Of a stretch of DNA of 64,000 nt, positions 36,735 to 45,787 are shown in pieces. Position numbers and translations under genes: made by a program. Every line of letters starts with the position of its first letter. Within the stretch, counting starts at the first letter, position 1. The stretch lies in assembly GCA_020725865.1 (NCBI GenBank), contig DYEC01000024.1:62001-126000 (forward strand). Direction: 5' to 3'. The DNA is from Anaerolinea sp. (GTDB lineage: Bacteria; Chloroflexota; Anaerolineae; Anaerolineales; Anaerolineaceae). The notes beneath the pieces were generated by a model. The model had not been told where the DNA came from. It saw only the letters and a program-made list of their open reading frames with translations, and made no database searches.

Positions 36735-37626
36735 ACCCTTCCACCCCGTAATAGCGCTGGAAGACCTCTTCTAGATTGGGTGTCTGGCTGACAAAGTCCA
36801 CAACACGGTACTGGCTGGCTGCTTTGATCAGTGCATCAGGATCACCGCATACTGTACAGCGCAGAATGTTGTCTTCAATGATTAAGTTTTGCAGATTGGC
36901 AACATTGGCAAAGGCTTCTGGCTGCACTGGGGTGGCGAAACGCAGCTCGATGAAGCGCATTGCCCGGCTGCGCAGTTGTACACCTCGCTCAATGGCAATC
37001 AGGTTGCCCTGATGAATCACTGCCACACGGTCACATAACCGCTCCATTTCCGCCAGGATGGATGAGCTGAGGAATGTGGTGCGCCCTTCGGCACGCGCGT
37101 TGTGAATCAACTGATAAAGCACCTGTCGGCTTTGCAGACCAAGTGTTTTGGAAGGCTCATCCAGAATGATCAGCTCCGGTCGGTGCATGAAAGCCTGCAC
37201 CAGCGTCAGCTTTTGACGACCTTCGGCGTTGAGCTGGTCCAGTGACATGGTCAGATCAAGATTGAATTTTGCAGCCAGTTCCTCCACATAGTCCCAATCT
37301 ACACCACGCCGCAGTTTTGCTAGATTATGGAGTAATTCTGCGCCGCTTTGCCGACCGCGCAAGGAACAATCAGCAGGGGCGTACCCCACTTGTTGACGGA
37401 TGGCGTAATCATGATGACGGCTGTCCAGCCCCAACACCAGCGCCCGACCGGAGGTTGGGCGAACATAGTTCAGCATCATGCGGATCGTTGTAGTTTTTCC
37501 TGCGCCGTTGGGACCTAGAAACCCGTATGTTTCCCCCGGTTCTACCATCAGTGACAGGTTATTGACGATCAGCCGATGACCGATCATCTTGGTTAAGTTT
37601 TCCATGCGAATCGTCATGTAGCGCAT
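36721..37626 (-). CDS. ABC-2 type transporter ATP-binding protein
   Basis: A 301-residue ABC ATPase. Seen: Walker A GPNGAGKTT, a Q loop (QVGYAPA), a weakened signature LNAEGRQKLTLVQAF in place of LSGGQ, Walker B LIILDEPSKTLGL and a degenerate switch region (FLSSSILAEMERLCDR) lacking the usual His. C-terminal extension (about 215-301) typical of ABC-2 exporters. ATG 37626 has GGAGGTG six bases upstream; the longer frame from 37644 lacks this. Overlaps the permease gene by 14 bases. Signature and switch departures are common in this group but worth noting. Confidence 0.87.
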   Translation of the reverse strand: MRYMTIRMENLTKMIGHRLIVNNLSLMVEPGETYGFLGPNGAGKTTTIRMMLNYVRPTSGRALVLGLDSRHHDYAIRQQVGYAPADCSLRGRQSGAELLHNLAKLRRGVDWDYVEELAAKFNLDLTMSLDQLNAEGRQKLTLVQAFMHRPELIILDEPSKTLGLQSRQVLYQLIHNARAEGRTTFLSSSILAEMERLCDRVAVIHQGNLIAIERGVQLRSRAMRFIELRFATPVQPEAFANVANLQNLIIEDNILRCTVCGDPDALIKAASQYRVVDFVSQTPNLEEVFQRYYGVEGYVAN

Positions 37627-37667
37627 TGCACACCTCCGTAGCAAAGACTAACGCGCGCCGTAAAGAA

Positions 37668-37695
37668 ACCGGCTGGCTCAGGAGTGCCAGCCGGT
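37668..37695 (-). terminator. Hairpin between a small ORF and the ABC exporter genes
   Basis: Perfect 10-base-pair stem ACCGGCTGGC/GCCAGCCGGT with an 8-base loop. Read on the minus strand it is followed by TTTCTTTA, a weak T-run. It lies after the 55-aa reading frame and before the ribosome binding site of the ATPase gene, so it may act as a partial terminator that lowers exporter expression relative to the upstream small gene. Confidence 0.55.
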
Positions 37696-37740
37696 GGGGT
37701 TTCAATACGCCACATGGGTAGAACAGGTCAGATGCTTATT

Positions 37741-37908
37741 CTACCTCGGCTGGTTCCTCCTAGAGGGATGGCGTGCACGGAAAAAGCAGGACAGACTATT
37801 GCTTTTTCGAGCACTCATTCCCGTTTTATCAATGAACAGGGATAACAGAGGATCGTCTTGACTATGGTCAGGACTATCTGCAGTGTTATCCGTAGTTTCT
37901 TGCTCCAT
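37741..37908 (-). CDS. Hypothetical 55-aa peptide upstream of an ABC exporter
   Basis: Short frame with ATG 37908 and GGAG ten bases upstream. The predicted peptide has an acidic first half (MEQETTDNTADSPDHSQDDP), a hydrophobic patch LLSLFIDKTG and a basic, Cys-containing end (SCFFRARHPSRRNQPR). The acidic-leader/basic-core shape, the following hairpin and the adjacent ABC-2 exporter resemble a precursor-peptide gene, but no maturation enzyme is nearby. It may equally be a chance frame. Function unknown. Confidence 0.35.
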   Translation of the reverse strand: MEQETTDNTADSPDHSQDDPLLSLFIDKTGMSARKSNSLSCFFRARHPSRRNQPR

Positions 37909-38201
37909 TACTAAAACTCCTTTTGAACAGGCACACAACAAAAACTTGTTAACAGATGCTTAAATAATTTTATGAGGTTAAAACCTTTCTGTCAAGCAAA
38001 ATTTCCTGAACTTCGGACAAGAGTACGGACATTAGAATGGAGACAGATATGGCTAAATAAACAAGAGCGTTTCAATGGTCTTGATAGGGATTTAAACATT
38101 CTTTTGCGTGGCTTTGCCCCTTCGGATATTCCTAAAACCCCTTGTTTTTCAATACCCTCAATTTATGTTACATTTGTCACGTGAGCATGATTTACCCATT
38201 A

Positions 38202-38210
38202 TGCTATAAT
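38202..38210 (+). promoter_or_regulatory. Extended -10 promoter for the sugar ABC operon
   Basis: TGCTATAAT is a perfect extended -10 element about 90 bases before the ATPase start; no -35 is needed for this type. The surrounding 390-base gap (37909-38300) otherwise holds only AT-rich sequence and no gene I can support. No clear operator palindrome was found. Confidence 0.55.
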
Positions 38211-38300
38211 GATTATCAGCAGATTGGTGGACTTATCCTTACACATATCCAGAAATTCTTGCTTGAATTCGGCATCACATTATGCGGGAAATGAAGGCTT

Positions 38301-39812
38301 ATGAGTGAGTATATCTTGGAAATGGAGCATATCTCCAAAAGCTTTTCCAGGGTAAAAGTTCTGGATGATGTCAGTCTGAAGGTGCGGGCTGGCGAGGTTC
38401 ATGCAATTGTGGGTGAGAACGGGGCGGGTAAATCAACCCTGATGAAAATATTGACGGGAGTTTATTCGCCAGACGGTGGTGAGATACGACTGCATGGTAA
38501 AAAGGTGGAAATTCATAACCCGCGCATGGCGCTGGCACATGGAATCGCCATGATCTATCAGGAGTTAAATCCTGTTTTAGATCAGGACGTTGCCGAAAAT
38601 ATTTTCCTGGGAAGAGAGTTGATTCGCTATCATTTTGGACCATTGAGCATCGTTGACAAACAGGCACAACACCAACACACTCAGGAGCTTTTTGCTCGGA
38701 TGGGAGTTGACATTCCGAGTAAAGCATTAATGCGTCAGTTAAGTGTAGCCCAAAAGCAACTGGTGGAAATTGTCAAAGCGATCTCTTTGTCTTGCAGTGT
38801 GGTGGTCATGGATGAACCTACCTCAGCATTGACAGAAAAAGAGGTCGCAACGTTGTTTGAACAGATTGAGAAGTTGCGATCACAAGGTGTGGCGATTATC
38901 TATATCTCACACCGTCTAGAAGAGGTGTTCAAGATTGCCGATACCATAACCGTGTTGCGTGATGGCCGCTTGATTGGTACAGATAGTGTCAGCAATTTTG
39001 ACCATGATAAGCTGATACGAATGATGGTCGGGCGAAACATTGAGGAGTTCTATCCTAAACAGAATGTGCCCATTGGAGAGGTTGTACTGGAAGTTCGCAA
39101 TCTATCCCTGGGGAAACGTTTCCGTAATATCAGTTTTCAGTTGCATGCGGGTGAAATTCTAGGAATTGCTGGTCTGGTCGGCGCAGGCAGAAGCGAGCTG
39201 GCAGAGTGCATTTTTGGGCTTTCTCGTCCTACGACGGGAGAGGTGTATATTCGTGGAAAGCGGGTGGATTTCCATCATCCGCAAGATTCCGTTCGCCATC
39301 GTGTTGCAATGATAACCGAAGACCGCAAGTTGACCGGATTGAATCTCAAGGCTTCTGTGGAGCATAACATTACCCTGGTGGCACTTTCCCGCCTCAGCCG
39401 CTTGGGGATTATTGATTCAGACAAAGAAGCTCAAGTAACCGATACATATATCAAGGAGTTAAGCATTCGCACGTTTTCCCGTAAGACGCTGGTGGCAAAT
39501 CTGAGTGGTGGGAATCAGCAAAAGGTGGTTTTGGCGAAGTGGTTGCTCACCGAGCCGGATATTATCATTATGGATGAACCAACACGTGGAATTGATGTGG
39601 GTGCAAAGCGGGATATATATCTTCTAATGGGCTCTCTGGCAGCAGCAGGTAAGGCGATCTTGATGGTGTCATCCGAATTACCGGAAATTATGGGGCTAGC
39701 CGATCGGGTTATTGTACTGGCTGCCGGCAATATGACCGGCGAATTGGCTCGTCATGAGTTCTCCCAGGAAGCAATTATGCGTTATGCATCTGAATTTCGT
39801 CAGAATGGGTGA
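38301..39812 (+). CDS. Sugar ABC transporter ATP-binding protein (RbsA/MglA type)
   Basis: A 503-residue tandem ABC ATPase of the carbohydrate-uptake class 2 family. First cassette: Walker A GENGAGKST (about 37), signature region RQLSVAQKQLVEI, Walker B VVMDEPTSAL. Second cassette: degenerate Walker A GLVGAGRSELAE (about 290), signature LSGGNQQKVVLAKWL, Walker B IIMDEPTRGIDVGAK. This pairing of a complete and a degenerate site is standard for ribose/galactose/xylose importers. Start has only a weak GAAGG site. It is followed four bases later by the permease gene, then by the binding protein gene. Confidence 0.93.
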   Translation: MSEYILEMEHISKSFSRVKVLDDVSLKVRAGEVHAIVGENGAGKSTLMKILTGVYSPDGGEIRLHGKKVEIHNPRMALAHGIAMIYQELNPVLDQDVAENIFLGRELIRYHFGPLSIVDKQAQHQHTQELFARMGVDIPSKALMRQLSVAQKQLVEIVKAISLSCSVVVMDEPTSALTEKEVATLFEQIEKLRSQGVAIIYISHRLEEVFKIADTITVLRDGRLIGTDSVSNFDHDKLIRMMVGRNIEEFYPKQNVPIGEVVLEVRNLSLGKRFRNISFQLHAGEILGIAGLVGAGRSELAECIFGLSRPTTGEVYIRGKRVDFHHPQDSVRHRVAMITEDRKLTGLNLKASVEHNITLVALSRLSRLGIIDSDKEAQVTDTYIKELSIRTFSRKTLVANLSGGNQQKVVLAKWLLTEPDIIIMDEPTRGIDVGAKRDIYLLMGSLAAAGKAILMVSSELPEIMGLADRVIVLAAGNMTGELARHEFSQEAIMRYASEFRQNG

Positions 39813-39816
39813 TTGA

Positions 39817-40794
39817 ATGGACAAAGCAGGCTTTCTAAAACAAAGAAACCGTTTGGATTTTGCCTCACTGCGCGAGTGGGGCATTTTGATTGTTTTTGTG
39901 TTGATTGTTGGTATCTTAATGCTTCTTTCACCATCATCCTTTGCCCGCCCGACAAACCTGATCAATATTGTGAAGCAAGCTTCAATCAATGGCATTCTGG
40001 CAACGGGAATGACGTTTGTCATTATTTCGGGTGGCATAGATCTCTCCGTTGGTTCGATTGTGGCATTGTCAGGGGTGATTGCGGCAAGTTTTGCTCACCC
40101 GGGAGAATATCCTCTGATTGTCCCGATAGTTCTTTCGACACTTGTCGGAGGTGTGGCTGGATTTTTGAATGGCATTGGTGTGGCTTATGGCAATATTCCT
40201 CCCTTTATTGTGACATTGGGATCCATGACAATGATTCGGGGCATGGCGTTAATCGTCGCTCGTGGGTCTCCGGTTTTCAATGTGACAAAAGCGTTTGAGA
40301 ATATTGCCGGTGGTTTTTTATTTGACACGATTCCTTATTTGGTGATTTATTTTGTTGTGACAGCAGCGATTGGCGCATTTGTTCTGACGCGTACCGTGTT
40401 TGGCCGGCGTGTCTATTCAGTAGGTGGCAATGAGATGGCGGCAAAGGTCTCCGGCATTCAGGTGGATAGAATAAAGGTGGCAGTTTATTCTATATCAGGT
40501 TTTCTGGCAGGGGTTGCCGGGCTTTTGCTGGCTTCTCGGATTGTCTCCGGAAATCCAACTTCTGGAGTTTCCTACGAACTGGACGCGATTGCCGCAGTCG
40601 TTATTGGGGGTATTAGTCTTTCCGGTGGATCAGGAAAATGGTATGGCGCTGTTATTGGTGCGCTTCTTATTGCGGTCATTGGTAATGGGTTGGATATCTT
40701 AAACGTTTCTGCACATTTCCAGTTACTCATCAAGGGTGCGATCATCATCACTGCTGTGTTGCTGGATGTGAAGAGCAAGGGTAATCGTACATAA
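39817..40794 (+). CDS. Sugar ABC transporter permease (RbsC type)
   Basis: A 325-residue inner-membrane permease with about eight to ten helices. Seen: IISGGIDLSVGSIVALSG and GIPPFIVTLG-like (here YGNIPPFIVTLGSMTMIRG), NEMAAKVSGI and DAIAAVVIGGISLSGG, all hallmarks of ribose/xylose-type permeases. Only four bases separate it from the ATPase stop. It should form the membrane pore with the ATPase and receive sugar from the lipoprotein encoded next. Confidence 0.93.
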   Translation: MDKAGFLKQRNRLDFASLREWGILIVFVLIVGILMLLSPSSFARPTNLINIVKQASINGILATGMTFVIISGGIDLSVGSIVALSGVIAASFAHPGEYPLIVPIVLSTLVGGVAGFLNGIGVAYGNIPPFIVTLGSMTMIRGMALIVARGSPVFNVTKAFENIAGGFLFDTIPYLVIYFVVTAAIGAFVLTRTVFGRRVYSVGGNEMAAKVSGIQVDRIKVAVYSISGFLAGVAGLLLASRIVSGNPTSGVSYELDAIAAVVIGGISLSGGSGKWYGAVIGALLIAVIGNGLDILNVSAHFQLLIKGAIIITAVLLDVKSKGNRT

Positions 40795-40880
40795 GATTTG
40801 TTGGTAGGAGGGGTTGCCCGCACAAACTGTGAACCCTCGAGTCAAAATTAGAAATTCAAGGAGAAAAGAGGAGGCTAATA

Positions 40881-41813
40881 ATGAAGCGATATTGGATGGT
40901 TGTTATCAGTGCATTGCTGGTGTTGGCTTTGCTGGCAGGGTGTACACCTGCTGGAGGAACTGCCAAAGAAGCCAAATACGGCTTGTTTATGAGCCATATG
41001 ACAAACGCTTTTACCATTGAGTTATCTGATGCGGTCAAGTCAAAGGCGCAGGAGCTTGGCGTTAATTTGGCGGTTTATGATGGCGGACAAGACGCTGCCA
41101 AGCAGGTCAGCCAGGTTGAGACCGCAGTCAACGAAGGCATTGCTGCCATCGTGATTGAGCCTGTTTCTGTGGATGGGATTATTCCAGCAATCGAAACTGC
41201 AAAAAAAGCCAAAATTCCCGTTGTTACTGTCAACCAGAATATCTCTAAGCCAGAACTGGTGGACTGCTTTGTAGGTGTGAGCCATGTTGAGGGTGGCTCG
41301 GTTGAGATGAAAGCGGCTATGGAGATGATTGGCGGTAAAGGCAAGATCGCAATCCTGTTGGGACCCATGGGGTCAGATGCCCAGCTCGGTCGCAGTGAAG
41401 GCTATAAGCAAGTGCTTGCTTCTTACCCGGACGTTGAGGTTGTCTTTGAGCAGACGGCGAACTGGAAGACTGACGAAGCGCTGAAGTTGGTGGAAAATTG
41501 GCTTCAGACTGGAACGGATCTTGTTGCAATTGTGGCGCAAAACGATGGTATGGCATTGGGCGCTTTGAAAGCTGTCGAAGATGCCAAGTTGGGGGACAAG
41601 ATCAAAGTCTTTGGTCTGGATGCCACACCGGATGCGCTGGCGGCAGTCAAAGAGGGTCGTCTGGCAGCCACGGTTTCTCAAAGCACGACCGAGCAAGGAC
41701 TCAAAGCAATGGAAGCCGCGGTAAAGCTGGTCAAGGGTGAACAGGTTGAAAAGCAAATCATTGTGGGACATACCCTGATCACTAAGGATAATGTAGATCA
41801 GTTCATCAAGTAA
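40881..41813 (+). CDS. Sugar ABC transporter substrate-binding lipoprotein
   Basis: A 310-residue periplasmic-binding-protein-like domain I protein (RbsB group). Seen: signal peptide with lipobox LLAGC (lipidated Cys21), first beta strand AKYGLFMSHM, central IAAIVIEPVSVDGI and the NDGMALGALKAVEDA and GLDATPDALAAVKEGRLAATVSQ segments that line the sugar cleft in this family. GAGGAGG seven bases before ATG. Being last in the operon, after an 86-base gap, is unusual for this class, where the binding protein often comes first and is made in excess. The sugar cannot be named; no kinase or isomerase lies alongside. Confidence 0.92.
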   Translation: MKRYWMVVISALLVLALLAGCTPAGGTAKEAKYGLFMSHMTNAFTIELSDAVKSKAQELGVNLAVYDGGQDAAKQVSQVETAVNEGIAAIVIEPVSVDGIIPAIETAKKAKIPVVTVNQNISKPELVDCFVGVSHVEGGSVEMKAAMEMIGGKGKIAILLGPMGSDAQLGRSEGYKQVLASYPDVEVVFEQTANWKTDEALKLVENWLQTGTDLVAIVAQNDGMALGALKAVEDAKLGDKIKVFGLDATPDALAAVKEGRLAATVSQSTTEQGLKAMEAAVKLVKGEQVEKQIIVGHTLITKDNVDQFIK

Positions 41814-41861
41814 GTATGGCAATGGTGAGTTAATCCGCGGGCGGTTACCCCTAAGCAACTG

Positions 41862-41898
41862 CTGGCTGTGTGTACGATGGTCACACAGCCAGTTTTTT
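41862..41898 (+). terminator. Rho-independent terminator after the sugar ABC operon
   Basis: Perfect 11-base-pair stem CTGGCTGTGTG/CACACAGCCAG with a nine-base loop and six T behind it, 48 bases after the binding-protein stop. Confidence 0.92.
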
Positions 41899-41917
41899 AT
41901 CGATTGTCTAGAAATTA

Positions 41918-41946
41918 TTGCCGTTTCTGCAGTTGCATTGTATAAT
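41918..41946 (+). promoter_or_regulatory. Sigma-70 type promoter for the SET-domain gene
   Basis: TTGCCG (41918-41923) and TATAAT (41941-41946) are separated by exactly 17 bases. They lie 20 bases after the sugar operon terminator and about 75 before the SET gene start. Confidence 0.8.
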
Positions 41947-42021
41947 CAGTTTCGTTGTTACGATTTGCTTGTCCCAGAAATGGGGTGGGTGAATCAATTT
42001 TATTTTTATGCAGGAGCGGAG

Positions 42022-42582
42022 ATGGAACTGGAGCACTTTCCTTCCTACACGAACCCGAAACTGGAGGTTCGTCGCTGTCCCGAAAAAGGTGGCTGGGGAG
42101 TATTTGCAAGGGAATTCATTCCGAAGGGTGAACTCCTCTCGGTATGGGGTGGTGCGGTTTACACAGAAGAAGAACTGAGACAGGTCCCCGAATCAAGAGC
42201 AAAGCATGGTCTTCAAGTGGAGGAAGGAATTTATCTGCTCCCTCTGGTGGAAGGGGATCCCGGAGACTATTATAATCATTCCTGCGACCCAAATGCAGCT
42301 CTGGAAGGTCAGATTTGTCTGGTAGCTTTTCGCGATATTTTGCCCGATGAGGAAGTCTGCTTTGATTACGCGATGAGCGATGGCAGTGACTATGACGAGT
42401 TTGAATGCCACTGCGGTGCCCAGAATTGCCGCAGGATTGTCACTGGTAATGACTGGATGTTACCGGAACTTCAGGAGCGTTATGCAGGACACTTTATACC
42501 CTATCTGCAAAAGCGGATTGATGCCCTAAAGGAAAAATTTAACGGGCACAAAGACAAGGAAGAAGTTATCATTCAAAAATGA
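42022..42582 (+). CDS. SET domain-containing protein-lysine methyltransferase
   Basis: A 186-residue SET protein that should transfer methyl from S-adenosylmethionine to lysine. Seen: KGGWGVFAREFIPKGELL (SET-N, GxG cofactor loop, here GGWGVFA), YYNHSCDPNA (NHSCxPN pseudoknot motif), VCFDYAMSD (catalytic-region Tyr) and a post-SET-like Cys cluster CHCGAQNCRR (cofactor-side zinc site). A TTG at 41938 extends the frame, but that lies inside the promoter; ATG 42022 with AGGAG five bases upstream is correct. Single-gene transcript between its own promoter and terminator. Substrate in bacteria is unknown. Confidence 0.9.
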   Translation: MELEHFPSYTNPKLEVRRCPEKGGWGVFAREFIPKGELLSVWGGAVYTEEELRQVPESRAKHGLQVEEGIYLLPLVEGDPGDYYNHSCDPNAALEGQICLVAFRDILPDEEVCFDYAMSDGSDYDEFECHCGAQNCRRIVTGNDWMLPELQERYAGHFIPYLQKRIDALKEKFNGHKDKEEVIIQK

Positions 42583-42616
42583 ACTTCTGAGCTTTCTTTG
42601 CAAGCAGAAAAAGTAT

Positions 42617-42652
42617 AACCGCGCAACCTTCACACGGTTTGCGCGGTTTTTG
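42617..42652 (+). terminator. Rho-independent terminator after the SET gene
   Basis: Perfect 10-base-pair stem AACCGCGCAA/TTGCGCGGTT with a 12-base loop, then a T-run. It isolates the SET gene from clpB. Confidence 0.88.
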
Positions 42653-42805
42653 CATTTTATTGATTATTTTATTGAATACTGGATAACCGGGGGTTATATA
42701 TCAATCTAATAAAATGTTGATCTGAATCATATCTTGCAGCCTTAAGATGATACAGCACAGGTTAATTTACCGGTGTTGTTGAATCTTGTTTTAAGGAGGT
42801 GTTCG

Positions 42806-45391
42806 ATGAACCTCGATCAATATACACAGAAAGCACAGGAGGCGATTCTTTCGGCGCAGCGTCTGGCGCAGGAATTGAACCATCAGGCGATTGAACCGGC
42901 ACATTTGCTGCTGGCTTTGCTCCAGCAGGAGGAAGGCGTTGTCCCAGCGGTTGTGACGCGTGTGGCGGGCAGTGTGCTGGCATTACGTGAGGAAGTGCGT
43001 ACGGATTTAGAAAAACGGCCCAAAGTCTATGGTGCAGGCGGACAAGTTGGGCTGTCTCACCCAGCGGTGGACGTGTTGATCGCAGCGGAGCGCTATGCCA
43101 AAGGAATGCAGGATGAATATGTTTCCACCGAGCATATTCTGCTCGGTTTGACGGAAAGCGTTGAGGGCAAGCGGCTTTCCCAGTACGGCTTGACTAAAGA
43201 TGCCATTTTAAAGGCGCTGGTTAGCGTGCGCGGCACACAGCGCGTGACCAGTCCAACCCCAGAGGACACCTATCAGGCATTGGAGAAATATGGGCGTGAT
43301 CTAACAGCGATGGCGCGCCAGGGCAAGCTCGACCCGGTCATTGGACGGGATGAGGAAATTCGCCGTACCATTCAAATCCTCTCACGGCGCACGAAGAATA
43401 ACCCGGCGCTGATCGGCGATCCAGGTGTTGGAAAAACTGCTATTGTCGAAGGGCTGGCGCAACGCATTGTCAAAGGCGATGTACCGGAGGGATTGAAACA
43501 CAAGCGCATCGTGCAACTGGACATGGGTGCGCTGGTGGCTGGCGCGAAGTATCGCGGCGAGTTTGAGGAGCGCTTGAAGGCGGTGCTGAAAGAGATTACT
43601 GCCGCAGAAGGTGAGATCATCCTCTTTGTGGATGAGATGCATACGGTGGTCGGTGCAGGTGCAGCCGAGGGCGCAATGGATGCCGGCAATATGCTCAAAC
43701 CGATGCTGGCGCGCGGCGAGTTGCACATGATCGGCGCGACCACGATTGATGAATATCGCAAGCATGTCGAGAAAGACCCGGCGCTGGAGCGTCGCTTTCA
43801 GCCGGTGATGGTTTCTGAACCTTCGGTAGAGGATACCATAAGCATTCTGCGCGGGCTGAAGCAGCGCTATGAAGTTCATCATGGTGTGCGCATCACCGAT
43901 GCGGCAGTCATTGCGGCAGCAACCCTTTCTAACCGCTATATCACTGATCGTCATCTGCCGGATAAGGCAATTGATCTGATTGACGAGGCAGCGGCACGCT
44001 TGCGCAGCGAGATTGATTCCAAACCGCAGGCATTGGATGAGGTGGACCGCCAGATCATGCAACTGGAAATTGAGCGTGAGGCGCTTCAGAAGGAAAAGGA
44101 TAAAGCGTCAAAGGAGCGGTTGGAAAAACTAGAGCGCGAGCTGGCTGACTTGCGCGAGAAATCAGCGCAGTTGACCACACGCTGGCAAACCGAGAAGCAG
44201 GCAATTGCCGAATTGCGTCAAATTAAGGAAAAGATCGAGCAGACACAAACTGATTTGGAACGCGCTGAACGTCAAAACGATCTGGCACTGGCGGCGCGGC
44301 TGCGCTATGGTGAATTGCCGGAACTGGAGAAACGCCGTCGGGAAGCTGAGGAACGGCTGAAACAGTTGCAGGCGGAAGGTGCACTGCTCAAGGAGGAAGT
44401 GGACGCGGAGGAAATTGCCGAAATTGTGGCGCGCTGGACTGGTATCCCGGTCTCCAAATTGCTGGAAGGCGAGATGCAAAAGTTGCTGCACATGGAAGAG
44501 AATCTGCATAGCCGCGTGGTTGGGCAGGATGATGCCATTCGTGCTGTCTCGAATGCCGTACGGCGGGCGAGAGCAGGTCTGCAAGACCCGAACCGTCCAA
44601 TTGGCTCTTTCATTTTCCTTGGCCCAACCGGCGTGGGTAAAACCGAGCTGGCGCGAGCTTTGGCGGAGTTCCTCTTCGACGACGAGCGAGCGATGATTCG
44701 GATTGATATGTCCGAATATCAGGAGAAACATACTGTATCGCGCCTCATTGGAGCACCGCCAGGCTATGTCGGCTATGAAGAAGGCGGACAGCTCACTGAA
44801 GCAGTTCGGCGGCGACCGTACAGTGTAGTGCTCTTTGATGAAATCGAAAAAGCGCATAGCGAAGTTTTTAACGTATTGTTGCAACTGCTGGATGACGGAC
44901 GCCTGACGGATGGGCAAGGACGGACGGTGGATTTCCGCAATACGGTAGTTATTATGACCAGTAATCTGGGCAATGAGCTGTGGATGAACGGCCAAGGACA
45001 GGTGGGCCGGGACACCATCCAACGCGTGTTGCAGGCTCATTTCCGTCCAGAATTTCTTAACCGGCTGGATGAGATTGTGGTCTTCCGCCCGCTGACGCGT
45101 GAGGATATGAAGCAGATTGTGGATATTCAACTGAACCGCGTGGCAGCTTTGCTGGCGGCGAAAGGGTTATCTCTTGAAGTCACGTCTGAAGCGCGCGAGT
45201 TTTTGGTTGAGGTTGGCTATGACCCGGATTACGGTGCCCGTCCGCTCAAGCGCGCTATTCAGCGCGAGCTGCAAGACCCGCTAGCGTTGCACGTCCTTTC
45301 TGGCGAGTTCCGTCCCGGTGATTTGGTGCGTGTGGATCGCGGCGCAGAGGGATTAACGTTTACACCAATAGTAGTTGGTGAGGTTGTGTAA
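42806..45391 (+). CDS. clpB: ATP-dependent disaggregase ClpB
   Basis: Hsp100 chaperone that re-solubilises aggregates together with DnaK, 861 aa. Seen: N-terminal Clp repeats (1-145), first AAA+ domain with GDPGVGKT (about 203) and LFVDEMH, a long coiled-coil middle domain (about 400-535) that marks ClpB rather than ClpA/ClpC, second AAA+ domain with GPTGVGKT (about 610) and [10 protein letters not shown], and the C-terminal D2-small domain. AAGGAGGT five bases before ATG 42806; the longer frame from 42773 is not used. No CIRCE inverted repeat was found in the upstream 150 bases. A strong terminator follows. Confidence 0.97.
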   Translation: MNLDQYTQKAQEAILSAQRLAQELNHQAIEPAHLLLALLQQEEGVVPAVVTRVAGSVLALREEVRTDLEKRPKVYGAGGQVGLSHPAVDVLIAAERYAKGMQDEYVSTEHILLGLTESVEGKRLSQYGLTKDAILKALVSVRGTQRVTSPTPEDTYQALEKYGRDLTAMARQGKLDPVIGRDEEIRRTIQILSRRTKNNPALIGDPGVGKTAIVEGLAQRIVKGDVPEGLKHKRIVQLDMGALVAGAKYRGEFEERLKAVLKEITAAEGEIILFVDEMHTVVGAGAAEGAMDAGNMLKPMLARGELHMIGATTIDEYRKHVEKDPALERRFQPVMVSEPSVEDTISILRGLKQRYEVHHGVRITDAAVIAAATLSNRYITDRHLPDKAIDLIDEAAARLRSEIDSKPQALDEVDRQIMQLEIEREALQKEKDKASKERLEKLERELADLREKSAQLTTRWQTEKQAIAELRQIKEKIEQTQTDLERAERQNDLALAARLRYGELPELEKRRREAEERLKQLQAEGALLKEEVDAEEIAEIVARWTGIPVSKLLEGEMQKLLHMEENLHSRVVGQDDAIRAVSNAVRRARAGLQDPNRPIGSFIFLGPTGVGKTELARALAEFLFDDERAMIRIDMSEYQEKHTVSRLIGAPPGYVGYEEGGQLTEAVRRRPYSVVLFDEIEKAHSEVFNVLLQLLDDGRLTDGQGRTVDFRNTVVIMTSNLGNELWMNGQGQVGRDTIQRVLQAHFRPEFLNRLDEIVVFRPLTREDMKQIVDIQLNRVAALLAAKGLSLEVTSEAREFLVEVGYDPDYGARPLKRAIQRELQDPLALHVLSGEFRPGDLVRVDRGAEGLTFTPIVVGEVV

Positions 45392-45408
45392 GCAAGGCGC
45401 GTGTTTTG

Positions 45409-45448
45409 GAGTGGATGGGGCAGAACGATCGCCTCATCCACTCTTATT
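45409..45448 (+). terminator. Rho-independent terminator after clpB
   Basis: A 12-base-pair stem starting GAGTGGATGG and closing CATCCACTC (one G-T wobble), with an 11-base loop and a TTATTAT tail, 17 bases after the clpB stop. Confidence 0.82.
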
Positions 45449-45525
45449 ATGTCATGTAACCTTTTTGTGTCCTTTTCATCCAAATGATAGAACACTAAAT
45501 GGATTAAACCAAAGGAGAAGAAAAA

Positions 45526-45726
45526 ATGAAAATGAATGAATCGGGCCTGGATCGTGTTGTGAGGGTTGTTTTGGGTATTGTAATTCTGATGCTTGGCTGG
45601 GGTGGTGTGGTCACTGGCGGTTGGGGAACCTTTTTCAAAGTAATTGGTTTCTTACCTCTGTTGACGGGGCTGATAGGTTTCTGCCCGGCGTATGCATTGT
45701 TCCGCTTCAGCACGCGTAAGGCGTAG
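45526..45726 (+). CDS. DUF2892 (YgaP-type transmembrane) protein
   Basis: A 66-residue two-helix membrane protein of the DUF2892 family: conserved start NESGLDRVVRVVLG, two helices around GGVVTGG, and the family signature LTGLIGFCPAYALF with its conserved Cys. In YgaP this segment anchors a rhodanese domain. AAAGGAGAAG upstream. Separated by a terminator-like hairpin from the thioredoxin-DUF2892 gene that repeats the same module. Confidence 0.9.
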   Translation: MKMNESGLDRVVRVVLGIVILMLGWGGVVTGGWGTFFKVIGFLPLLTGLIGFCPAYALFRFSTRKA

Positions 45727-45740
45727 CGCATCGTAATTAT

Positions 45741-45771
45741 GCAGGGGCGTGTAAACGCCCCTGCAGTTTTT
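45741..45771 (+). terminator. Intergenic terminator between the DUF2892 and thioredoxin-fusion genes
   Basis: Perfect 9-base-pair stem GCAGGGGCG/CGCCCCTGC with a six-base loop, then AGTTTTT. It ends the short DUF2892 transcript or attenuates read-through into the next gene, whose ribosome binding site (AAAGGA) follows immediately. Confidence 0.85.
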
Positions 45772-45787
45772 CCAAAGGATATAAACG

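Noticed and set aside
37972-38184. A 70-codon plus-strand frame in the gap before the sugar ABC operon
   Set aside because: No ribosome binding site, no protein-like pattern, and it runs close to the extended -10 promoter of the operon.
42653-42805. CIRCE/HrcA operator upstream of clpB
   Set aside because: No TTAGCACTC-N9-GAGTGCTAA-like repeat is present.
43382-44062. A 226-codon frame antisense to the first AAA+ domain of clpB
   Set aside because: Shadow of a conserved gene; no domain or start signal of its own.
44162-45130. A 322-codon open frame antisense to clpB
   Set aside because: It lies wholly inside the conserved second AAA+ domain of clpB, has no ribosome binding site or recognisable motif, and arises from clpB codon use.
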